Part shown: positions 1 through 5,705 of the stretch, in pieces
Layout: each line of letters starts with the position of its first letter
Position numbering within the stretch: position 1 is the stretch's first letter
Source: Candidatus Treponema faecavium
Lineage (GTDB): Bacteria; Spirochaetota; Spirochaetia; Treponematales; Treponemataceae
Direction: 5' to 3'
Length of the DNA stretch: 8,234 bases
Assembly (NCBI GenBank): GCA_019113455.1
Contig: DXHG01000139.1
Coordinates: forward strand, 1-8,234
The notes under the pieces: generated by a model
Told to the model about the DNA's origin: nothing
The model's input: the letters and a program-made list of their open reading frames with translations, nothing else
Databases searched by the model: none
Program-made: the position numbers and the translations under genes

Positions 1-1989
1 GTATGCGCACGGCGTCCAGCCGTCTTCGTCTTCTGCAAACAAGTCGGCGCCCGCGTCTATCAGCAAAGAAACCTTTTCCGTATCCTGCTGCACAATCGCA
101 AAGCACAGCGGCGTAGCTCCATCCATATACACCGTATCCCCATCGTAACAGACTGCCGTATGGTAGATGATAGAACGCTCATCAACCGCATCGGGGAAAG
201 CGTTAAGCGTAGCCTTAACGTCCGCAGCCGTTCCGTGTACCACCGCGTCGAGTATCGGTGTGTCTTCCGTATATACGGCAGCGGAACCGGCATCATCCGC
301 AAACCGATAGAGCTTGCCTCCCGCTTCTTTAAGCGCGTCGAGCGCTTCGTAATTATCAAGCCAATATGCCCAGTCGGCGGGAGAATACCCGTCGTCATCA
401 AGCACGTTCACATCCCACTTGTCAAGGCTCACGAGATAGCGCACCACGTCAGCGGTATTGTACCCCGCGGCACAATGCAGCGGCGTCTCACCTGTGCCCG
501 AGACCCAGCTCAAAAATCCCCAGCGGTCTTTCTGCATGAGCAGTTCTATTATATCCAGATTTCCGTATGCGGCGCCGTATACACGCGGCGTCCAGCCGTC
601 ATCATCTTTTGCGAATAAGTCAGCGCCCGCGTCTACCAGGAGCGATACCTTTTTCATATCCTGCTGCACAATTGCAAAACACAGCGGCGTAGCCCCTGTC
701 ATAGGAATCCTTCTCCCAGTGTAACAGATTTCCGTATGGTAGATGACAGAACGTTCATCAACCGCATCGGGGAAAGCGGCAAGCGCCGCCTTAACGTCCG
801 CGGCTGACCTGTTTACCACCGCGTAGAACACCGGCGTATTGAACGCAGATACGCTGTCCGCAGCATCTGCAAACCAATGAAGTCTGCCGCCCGCTCTTTC
901 AATCTCGCCGAGCACCGTGTAATTCTCTCCTGCATACGCCCGGTCGGCGGGAGAATACCCGGCGCCATCGAACAGGTTCACGTCCCACTCGCCAAGGCTC
1001 AGCAAATAGCGCACCACATCAGCGGTATTGTATTCCGCGGCAATGTGCAGCAGCGTCTTGTCCACTGTTGCCTTCCAGCTCAAAAATCCCAAGCGGTCTT
1101 CCTGTATAAACAGTTTTATCGTATCCAGATTCCCAAATGCGGCGGCGTATGCGCACGGCGTCCAGCCGTCTTCGGCTTTCGCAAACAAGTCAGCGCCCGC
1201 GTCTATCAGGAGCGCTACCTTTTCCGCGTCCTGCTGCACAATTGCAAAAAACAGCGGCGTAGCTCCATCCATATACACCGCAGCCCCATCGTAACAGACC
1301 GCCTCGCCGTACTTGTCAGAACGCTCATCAACCGCATCTGGAAAATCGTAAAGCGCAGCCTTGAGATCATGAGCCGTTCCGTTTACCACCGCGTCAAACA
1401 CCGGCGTATCTGATACAGATGCATCGTCAGCATACGAGTCATCATCCGCATACCAAAAAAGTTCGCCGCCCGCTCTTTCAAGCACGCCGAGCGCTTCGTA
1501 ATTATCAAGCCAATATGCCCAGTCGGCAGGAGAATACCCGTCATCGTCAAGCAGGTTCACATCCCATGCGTCAAGGCTCATGAGATAGCGTACCACGTCA
1601 GCGGTATTGTACCCCGCGGCATAATGCAGCGGCGTCTCGCCCGAGTCCGATTCCCAGTCTGCAAATCCCCGGCGGTCCTCCCGCACAAGCAGCTTTACCG
1701 TATCCAGATTCCCGAATGCAGCGGTGTATGCGCACGGCGTCCAGCCGTCTTCGTCTTCTGCAAACAAGTCGGCGCCCGCGTCTATCAGCAAAGAAACCTT
1801 TTCCGTATCCTGCTGCACAATCGCAAAGCACAGCGGCGTCGCCCAGCCCATAGGAATCCTTCTCCCAGTGTAACAGACTGCCGTATCGTAGATGATAGAA
1901 CGCTCATCAACCGCATCGGGGAAAGCGTTAAGCGCAGCCTTAACGTCCGCAGCCGTTCCGTGTACCACCGCATCGAACAGCACCGGCTC
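1..1989 (-). repeat. Tandem ~576-bp coding repeat (ankyrin super-module), 3.5 copies visible
   Basis: Four in-frame copies, in coding order: 1989-1411 (579 bp), 1410-841 (570 bp), 840-265 (576 bp) and 264-1 (cut by the edge). The same landmark, reading GTATGCGCACGGC or close to it on the plus strand, recurs at 1726, 1147, 577 and 1. All spacings are multiples of three. The copies share PDAVDERS, FAIVQQD, DAGADLFA, DGWTP, YNTADVVRYL and GYSPAD at corresponding places. Bases 1-114 are identical to 1726-1839. This is a higher-order duplication above the ~33-residue ankyrin unit. Confidence 0.92.
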
Positions 1990-2097
1990 ATCTGCGGCAG
2001 CGTTCGCAGGCGCAGATGCAAAACCCGCAAGCACCAGCGCCGCGCATACATACAGCGCCGCATACGCGCTGCCGGTTTTCAGTATACCGATATTCAT
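1..2097 (-). CDS. Secreted ankyrin-repeat protein, 3' end outside the window (partial)
   Basis: Open frame of 699 codons running off the left edge without a stop. Start chosen at ATG 2097-2095: AGGAGG at 2103-2108 lies 5 nt upstream and a good promoter precedes it. Residues 1 to ~33 form a signal peptide (Lys7, hydrophobic stretch ~11-27, then small residues ending PANA, a plausible signal peptidase I site), so the protein is probably periplasmic or surface-located. C18 sits inside the hydrophobic core and makes a poor lipobox. From residue ~37 the protein is modules of 193, 190 and 192 residues plus 88 residues of a fourth. Each module carries about five ankyrin units with recognisable cores, such as ATPLCFAIVQQDTEKVSLLI, GWTPCAYTAAFGNLDTVKLL, GETPLHYAAGYNTADVVRYL and GYSPADWAYWLDNYEALGVL. 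The first unit of each module has a long loop after PDAVDERS. Ankyrin repeats bind proteins; the partner here is unknown. Codon use matches the neighbours. Confidence 0.9.
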   Translation of the reverse strand, partial: MNIGILKTGSAYAALYVCAALVLAGFASAPANAAADEPVLFDAVVHGTAADVKAALNAFPDAVDERSIIYDTAVCYTGRRIPMGWATPLCFAIVQQDTEKVSLLIDAGADLFAEDEDGWTPCAYTAAFGNLDTVKLLVREDRRGFADWESDSGETPLHYAAGYNTADVVRYLMSLDAWDVNLLDDDGYSPADWAYWLDNYEALGVLERAGGELFWYADDDSYADDASVSDTPVFDAVVNGTAHDLKAALYDFPDAVDERSDKYGEAVCYDGAAVYMDGATPLFFAIVQQDAEKVALLIDAGADLFAKAEDGWTPCAYAAAFGNLDTIKLFIQEDRLGFLSWKATVDKTLLHIAAEYNTADVVRYLLSLGEWDVNLFDGAGYSPADRAYAGENYTVLGEIERAGGRLHWFADAADSVSAFNTPVFYAVVNRSAADVKAALAAFPDAVDERSVIYHTEICYTGRRIPMTGATPLCFAIVQQDMKKVSLLVDAGADLFAKDDDGWTPRVYGAAYGNLDIIELLMQKDRWGFLSWVSGTGETPLHCAAGYNTADVVRYLVSLDKWDVNVLDDDGYSPADWAYWLDNYEALDALKEAGGKLYRFADDAGSAAVYTEDTPILDAVVHGTAADVKATLNAFPDAVDERSIIYHTAVCYDGDTVYMDGATPLCFAIVQQDTEKVSLLIDAGADLFAEDEDGWTPCAY

Positions 2098-2137
2098 GTT
2101 GCCCTCCTGTTACGCACACAGTCAGTTATGTACTGTT

Positions 2138-2166
2138 ATTATACGCTATACTCCGCCTGTTGTCAG
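2138..2166 (-). promoter_or_regulatory. Sigma-70-type promoter of the ankyrin gene
   Basis: On the minus strand CTGACA (2166-2161, 5 of 6 bases of TTGACA) is followed by exactly 17 nt and a perfect TATAAT (2143-2138). Transcription would begin near 2131, giving a leader of about 34 nt that contains AGGAGG at 2108-2103. It lies downstream of the nox terminator, so the ankyrin gene is an independent transcription unit. Confidence 0.72.
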
Positions 2167-2215
2167 CGGCGGAATGTGCGGCATCAGCAGACCGCCGGAG
2201 GAGGCTTCCGCACAC

Positions 2216-2253
2216 AAAAAAACGCCCCGGCGGACATAAGTCTGTCGGGGCGT
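2216..2253 (-). terminator. Intrinsic terminator of nox
   Basis: Arms 2222-2235 and 2240-2253 pair over 14 bp (two G-U) around the loop ATAA. Read on the minus strand the hairpin is followed by a run of Ts (complement of the A-run 2216-2222). It lies about 20 nt past the nox stop codon, on the right strand to end nox. Confidence 0.9.
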
Positions 2254-2273
2254 GATGCACCGCCGCGCGCGCG

Positions 2274-3629
2274 TTACGGCGCCGTATAAGCGACCATCGT
2301 CATCCACGACAGCGGCTTATTGTAGTGCGGCAAAAAGAAGAAGTCGGACAGCGCAAACTGATCAACGGTCATGCCGTTCTGTATCGCAAGCGAGAACGCA
2401 TGAATCGCTTCCGAGTGATTGTGCTTAGACGCAATCTGCGCTCCCACAAGGCGGCGCGATTCTTTTTCGTACACGATCTTTACGAGCACGTCCTCGTACG
2501 TCGGCATAAACTCAGGCCGTTCGGCGTCGCGTACAAAATGGGAAGCAACCGCAAGCCCTTTTGCTTTCGCCGTCTCTTCCGACCAGCCGGTAGAAGCCAT
2601 GTTGTAGCCGAACACACAGATGGCGTTTGAGCCCTGCGTACCGCAGTATTCCACGTGCTTGCCCAGAATATTGCTCGCCGCAACGATGCCCATGCGCACC
2701 GCATTCGTGGCAAGCGCAATGTACTCATGTTTGGCTGACGCCGTTGAATACACCGAAGCGCAGTCGCCGATGGCATACACGTCTTTGTCCCTGCTCGTCT
2801 GCATCGTGTTGTCAACCACGATGGCGCCGTTCGGGAGCGTTTCAAGATAGTCCTTATACAGTTCGCTGTTCGGTCTGAAACCGACGGACATAATCACCAT
2901 ATCCACATCATAGGCGCCTTTGTCGGTAACAACGCGCTCCACCCTGTCCGCGCCTTCAAACTTCCTGACCGTTTCGCCAAGGTGCATTTCTACGCCGGCA
3001 TCGCGGATCCGCTTTTCCGCCTCGTCGGTAATTTCTTTATCGAAATAATTAGCCATGACGCGCGGCATTGATTCCACAAGCAGCACTTCCTTGCCGTGGT
3101 TTTTGAACGCCTCGACAAGCTCCACGCCGATATAGCCCGCGCCCACAACCATGACCCGTTTGACTTCGGGCTTGGCGATTTCGTTGATAATGTCCTGTCC
3201 CTGCTGGTACAGCTTGGAAAAGAAAATGCCTTTCTTAAGCCCGTATTCGGTGCCTTCTGCTTTCAGACCCTCGATAGGCGGCGTTACCGGCCATGAACCG
3301 GCGGCAAGAATCAGCTTGTCGTAAGTATCTGTGCTTTCTTTGCCGGTTTTAAGCTCTTTTACGGTTATCGTTTTATTCGCCCAGTCTATGTGCGTTACCT
3401 CGCAGCCCATGTGCACGTCTATACCTTCAGACTGCAGCCCCGCCGGATCGGCGTAAAACAGCCCCTTAGGATCCTTGACAACGCCGCCGACCCACAGCGC
3501 GATGCCGCACGCCAAAAACGATATGTTGTCGTTCCGGTCATACGCGGTTACCGTGCAGTCGGGATTGCCCGCGAGTGTCTTTGCGGCCCATGTTCCGGCA
3601 TGATTGCAGCCGATTACAATAACTTTCAT
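2274..3629 (-). CDS. nox: NADH oxidase (FAD-dependent, Nox/NoxE family)
   Basis: 451 residues, the usual length for the family. It oxidises NADH with O2 through FAD and a single redox cysteine, in most relatives giving water, and so regenerates NAD+ and removes oxygen in an anaerobe or microaerophile; cytoplasmic. Seen: N-terminal FAD site VIVIGCNHAG (residues 3-12), redox cysteine C41 in SFLACGIALWVGG (37-49), NAD-binding VVGAGYIGVE (161-170) with acidic E186 ending the next strand (NADH rather than NADPH), GFRP (250-253), second FAD motif YAIGDCA (285-291), and the C-terminal dimerisation domain ending near DFFFLPHYNKPLSW. Start at ATG 3629 because AAGGAG (3643-3638) lies 8 nt upstream and the family begins at this beta strand; the frame is open 22 codons further without support. 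Monocistronic, divergent from the amino-acid importer. NADH peroxidase and CoA-disulfide reductase are close relatives; the GCNHAG and CGIALWVGG motifs favour Nox. Confidence 0.93.
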   Translation of the reverse strand: MKVIVIGCNHAGTWAAKTLAGNPDCTVTAYDRNDNISFLACGIALWVGGVVKDPKGLFYADPAGLQSEGIDVHMGCEVTHIDWANKTITVKELKTGKESTDTYDKLILAAGSWPVTPPIEGLKAEGTEYGLKKGIFFSKLYQQGQDIINEIAKPEVKRVMVVGAGYIGVELVEAFKNHGKEVLLVESMPRVMANYFDKEITDEAEKRIRDAGVEMHLGETVRKFEGADRVERVVTDKGAYDVDMVIMSVGFRPNSELYKDYLETLPNGAIVVDNTMQTSRDKDVYAIGDCASVYSTASAKHEYIALATNAVRMGIVAASNILGKHVEYCGTQGSNAICVFGYNMASTGWSEETAKAKGLAVASHFVRDAERPEFMPTYEDVLVKIVYEKESRRLVGAQIASKHNHSEAIHAFSLAIQNGMTVDQFALSDFFFLPHYNKPLSWMTMVAYTAP

Positions 3630-3650
3630 ACTGTGCGCTCCTTGATACAT

Positions 3651-3675
3651 ATTATAGAAACAAACACCACGTGTT
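3651..3675 (-). promoter_or_regulatory. nox promoter -10 box with overlapping inverted repeat
   Basis: A perfect TATAAT lies at 3656-3651 on the minus strand, about 22 nt before the nox start, so the transcript would start just before the AAGGAG site. No good -35 hexamer lies 16-18 nt upstream (GCATAA at 17) and there is no extended -10. The spacer carries an inverted repeat with arms AACAC (3663-3667) and GTGTT (3671-3675) around 3 nt, placed where a regulator could act. It does not match the Rex consensus (TTGTGAA-N4-TTCACAA). The -10 is well supported; the operator is a guess. Confidence 0.5.
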
Positions 3676-3726
3676 ATGCGAATACCGTAATACAAAAAAA
3701 ATGCTTAGTCAATAAAGTTGTACTAT

Positions 3727-3830
3727 TGCAGGCATGTACGGTACGGTACGCCTGCGCGGCGCGTGCGGCATCGGGCTTGCAGTTTCACTGCAGGGAGTTT
3801 CTGCGTTTGCACGCGGACTGTTTTTCTTTC
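3727..3830. other. Hairpin-rich segment in the nox/importer divergent region
   Basis: Three inverted repeats follow each other. GCAGGC (3728-3733) pairs with GCCTGC (3750-3755), enclosing GTAC/GTAC and three tandem GTACG units (3736-3750). TGCAGT (3778-3783) pairs with ACTGCA (3787-3792) around TTC. CTGCGT (3801-3806) pairs with ACGCGG (3811-3816) around TTGC. A plus-strand pyrimidine run (TTTTTCTTTC, 3821-3830) follows. No convincing protein is encoded. It could be an untranslated leader, a small RNA ending in a terminator, or chance structure. Confidence 0.35.
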
Positions 3831-3846
3831 TTATTTTCTATAGTTT

Positions 3847-3906
3847 GTTTTGGGGAGGGAGGAGACCCTCTTCTTCAGAGGCGGGTTCTCCTCCCTTCCC
3901 GAAAAC
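3847..3906. repeat. 60-bp near-perfect inverted repeat (large intergenic hairpin)
   Basis: The left arm from 3847 (GTTTTGGGGAGGGAGGAGA) pairs with the right arm ending at 3906 (TCTCC...TTCCCGAAAAC). The arms share GTTTT/AAAAC, GGG/CCC and AGGGAGGAGA/TCTCCTCCCT with one mismatch and one or two bulges. The tip can close as CCTCT-TCTTC-AGAGG (3867-3881). It is not followed by a T-run on either strand, so it is not a standard intrinsic terminator. It stands between two divergent promoters, where a terminator is not expected. A dispersed intergenic repeat of the genome is a likely alternative. Confidence 0.7.
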
Positions 3907-3918
3907 AACCGCGTATTC

Positions 3919-3961
3919 TTGCAGAAAGCGCCCGGAGTCAGTATACTAATGCCCGTATACA
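3919..3961 (+). promoter_or_regulatory. Probable promoter of the amino-acid importer operon
   Basis: TTGCAG (3919-3924) and TATACT (3942-3947) are separated by 17 nt; TATACT matches the -10 consensus at 5 of 6 bases, the -35 only weakly. Two copies of the palindrome GTATAC (3941-3946 and 3955-3960) overlap and follow the -10 with a 14-bp period, so the second (TATACA) could be an alternative -10 or the pair could be a binding site. The leader to the GTG start would be about 55 nt. Confidence 0.45.
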
Positions 3962-4009
3962 GTCGGCACGAGCGTACATGCCCGCGCCGGCTCATTGGAG
4001 GTAATTGTT

Positions 4010-4855
4010 GTGAAAGTATCAAAGTACGCAGCCGCCATTGCGGCTGCCGCGGCGCTCATGCTGCCCGTTTTTTCCGGCGGACAGAAAGACGCCGCGCCCG
4101 TATCAAAGCTCGAGCAGGTAAAGCAGAGCGGCAAGCTCATTCTCGGTACGTCTGCAGACTACCCGCCGTACGAGTTCCACCTGCTGCAGGACGGACAGGA
4201 CACGATTGTCGGCTTTGACGTCGCAATCGCGCGCGCCATCGCCGAAGAATTCGGTGTTGAGCTCGAAATTAAAGACATGAACTTTGACGGTCTTTTGGCG
4301 GCGCTCGTATCGGGCAACGTCGACATCGTGCTTTCGGGCATGACGCCAACTGAAGAGCGGCGGCAGAACGTCGATTTTTCAGACATCTATTATCAGGCAG
4401 TGCACGGCGCTATTATCCGCAAGGCTGACGCGGAAAAATACGCCGCCGACCCGTCGTCGCTTGCAGACGCGATGATCGGCGCGCAGAAGGGCGCCATTCA
4501 GGTAGGCATTGCCAAGACGCAGATTAAGGGCATGAGCGAAGAGGCCGCCGCAGACAACCATCCGCAGGTAAAGGAACTGGGAACGCTGCCTGACCTTATT
4601 ATGGAGCTCAAAAACAACAAGGTAGAAGCCGTTATTTCTGAACTGCCGGTTGCGCAGGCGTATGTCAACGCGAACCCCGACCTGATGCTCGCCGAATATA
4701 CCTTCACCGACGACGAGGGCGGTTCCGCGATAGCGATTAAAAAGGGAAACGAAGACTTTGTCGCCGCAATCAATGAAGTGCTTGCCAAACTTGCCGCTGA
4801 AAACAAAATCAACGAGTTTGTCGCAGAAGCAAACATGATTGCAGACACGCTCTGA
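4010..4855 (+). CDS. Polar amino-acid ABC transporter, substrate-binding protein
   Basis: 281 residues, family 3 solute-binding protein (SBP_bac_3), the extracytoplasmic receptor that hands an amino acid to the permease encoded next. Start chosen at GTG 4010 with GGAGG (3997-4001) 8 nt upstream; the in-frame TTG at 3995 overlaps that site and is rejected. Residues 1-22 form an export signal (KVSK, then an Ala-rich hydrophobic core, LMLPVFS). The mature part shows the family features: GKLILGTSADYPPYEF (41-56), GFDVAIARAIAEEFG (68-82), NFDGLLAALVSGNVDIVLSG (91-110) and MTPTEERRQNVDFSDIYY, where R117 or R118 should bind the ligand carboxylate; the ELPVAQAYV segment belongs to the second half. 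There is no lipobox cysteine before GGQKD: Ser22 stands there. Ligand not predictable beyond a polar amino acid; relatives bind Gln, Arg, His, Lys or cystine. First gene of a three-gene operon, with a terminator directly after it. Confidence 0.93.
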   Translation: MKVSKYAAAIAAAAALMLPVFSGGQKDAAPVSKLEQVKQSGKLILGTSADYPPYEFHLLQDGQDTIVGFDVAIARAIAEEFGVELEIKDMNFDGLLAALVSGNVDIVLSGMTPTEERRQNVDFSDIYYQAVHGAIIRKADAEKYAADPSSLADAMIGAQKGAIQVGIAKTQIKGMSEEAAADNHPQVKELGTLPDLIMELKNNKVEAVISELPVAQAYVNANPDLMLAEYTFTDDEGGSAIAIKKGNEDFVAAINEVLAKLAAENKINEFVAEANMIADTL

Positions 4856-4910
4856 CGCACCTTTGTGCGCACAAAAAAGAACGCTTTTGTACAAAAGCGT
4901 TCTTTTTTTT
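4856..4910 (+). terminator. Intra-operon terminator after the binding-protein gene
   Basis: A 16-bp perfect stem (4873-4888 with 4893-4908) closes on GTAC, making a 36-nt perfect palindrome that ends in eight Ts (4903-4910). A small hairpin CGCAC-CTTT-GTGCG (4856-4869) sits between the stop codon and the palindrome. With its A-run on the other side it could act in both directions. Such an element after the first importer gene usually lets part of transcription stop, giving more binding protein than permease and stabilising its mRNA. Confidence 0.9.
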
Positions 4911-4911
4911 A

Positions 4912-4940
4912 TTTTCATAAACGCCGTTCTCGATTATAAT
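4912..4940 (+). promoter_or_regulatory. Candidate internal promoter for permease and ATPase
   Basis: TTTTCA (4912-4917, 4 of 6 to TTGACA), exactly 17 nt, then a perfect TATAAT (4935-4940), placed directly behind the terminator. The predicted transcript would begin near 4947 and carry about 66 nt of leader before the TTG start. The -35 overlaps AT-rich terminator flank, so chance is possible. Confidence 0.45.
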
Positions 4941-5012
4941 TATCCTGTTGTCTTTGACCGCCTGGCAGCACGACCGCTGTCAGAACCTCTTGTTACGTGT
5001 AAGGAAAAACAC

Positions 5013-5705
5013 TTGGATTTTTCATTTCTCAGTCGGTACTGGACGTTTTATCTTACCGGCGCCAAAAATACGCTGCTGCTTGCATTGTTTGCCGTAGTGC
5101 TCGGCACCTGCCTCGGACTCATTATCGCCATTGCGCGCATCAGCAAAAACCGTCTCCTGCGCATAGTCGGCACCGCCTATGTGGAGTTTATCCGCGGCAC
5201 GCCGCTTCTGGTGCAGCTTTTTATCATCTATTACGGACTGCAGGCAATCGGCATCAGATTTCCCGACATTCCCGTTATGAGCGCCCTGCTCGGCATCAAC
5301 TTCTCAGACTTTATGTCAGGCGTTATCACAATGGGCATAAACTCTGCGGCGTACGTCTGCGAGATATTCCGCTCGGGCATCCAGTCAATAGATAAGGGAC
5401 AGATGGAAGCGGGGCGCAGCCTCGGCCTCAACTACCGCCAGACGATGGCGCATATTATTATCCCGCAGGCGGTCAGGAATGTACTTCCGGCGCTCGGCAA
5501 TGAGTTTGTCGTTGTCATAAAGGAATCGTCAATCGTTTCTATCATCGGCATCGCCGATCTCATGTACCGTGCCAATACCGTCCGCGGCAATACGTTTCAG
5601 CCGTTTGAGCCGCTGCTTGTCGCCGCGCTCGTGTATTTTGTGCTGACGTTCCCGCTGTCAAAGCTGCTCGCCCACATTGAACGGAGGATGCGTACTCATG
5701 ACTGA
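5013..5705 (+). CDS. Polar amino-acid ABC transporter, permease
   Basis: 230 residues, the usual size of a His/Glu/Gln/Arg-type (HEQRO family) inner-membrane permease. Start chosen at TTG 5013, with AAGGA 7 nt upstream; the protein then begins MDFSFLSRYWTFYLTGAKNT, the normal family N-terminus. The frame is open further upstream but would have to translate through the terminator hairpin. Membrane segments near residues 20-41, 55-78, a middle hydrophobic stretch ~88-112, and a C-terminal one ~203-220. ARISKN (41-46) ends the first helix and FIRGTPLLVQL (59-69) is the conserved motif of this family. The cytoplasmic EAA loop, EAGRSLGLNYRQTMAHIIIP (132-151), docks on the ATPase. It ends ERRMRTHD, and the stop overlaps the ATPase start by 8 nt (ATGACTGA), implying coupled translation. 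A single permease gene suggests a homodimeric channel. Confidence 0.92.
   Translation: MDFSFLSRYWTFYLTGAKNTLLLALFAVVLGTCLGLIIAIARISKNRLLRIVGTAYVEFIRGTPLLVQLFIIYYGLQAIGIRFPDIPVMSALLGINFSDFMSGVITMGINSAAYVCEIFRSGIQSIDKGQMEAGRSLGLNYRQTMAHIIIPQAVRNVLPALGNEFVVVIKESSIVSIIGIADLMYRANTVRGNTFQPFEPLLVAALVYFVLTFPLSKLLAHIERRMRTHD

Noticed and set aside
1..1989. Repeated sequence as a possible CRISPR array
   Set aside because: The repeat is ~576 bp, in frame, and translates into ankyrin modules; there are no short identical repeats with unique spacers.
160..2289. Several long plus-strand open frames (160-618, 877-1413, 1624-2289) opposite the ankyrin gene
   Set aside because: They are antisense shadows of the ankyrin modules: they recur with the same ~576-bp period, are Arg/Cys/His-rich, and lack ribosome sites, whereas the minus strand gives a continuous ankyrin protein with signal peptide, ribosome site and promoter.
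3663..3675. Rex (NADH-responsive repressor) operator before nox
   Set aside because: The inverted repeat AACAC-N3-GTGTT does not fit the TTGTGAA-N4-TTCACAA pattern; only an unspecified operator can be suggested.
3630..3695. 22-codon N-terminal extension of NADH oxidase to 3695
   Set aside because: It contains the TATAAT box and the ribosome site, has no site of its own, and the family starts at MKVIVIGCNHAG.
3734..3949. 71-codon plus-strand open frame with a hydrophobic segment (GLFFFLIFYSLFWGG)
   Set aside because: No ribosome site. The hydrophobic part is the translated T-run and the following residues are the translated 60-bp inverted repeat, so structure explains it better than coding.
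4839..5012. Upstream extension of the permease through the terminator
   Set aside because: The added residues are not permease-like, and the ribosome would have to translate the terminator hairpin and T-run. TTG 5013 has a well-placed AAGGA and gives the family N-terminus.
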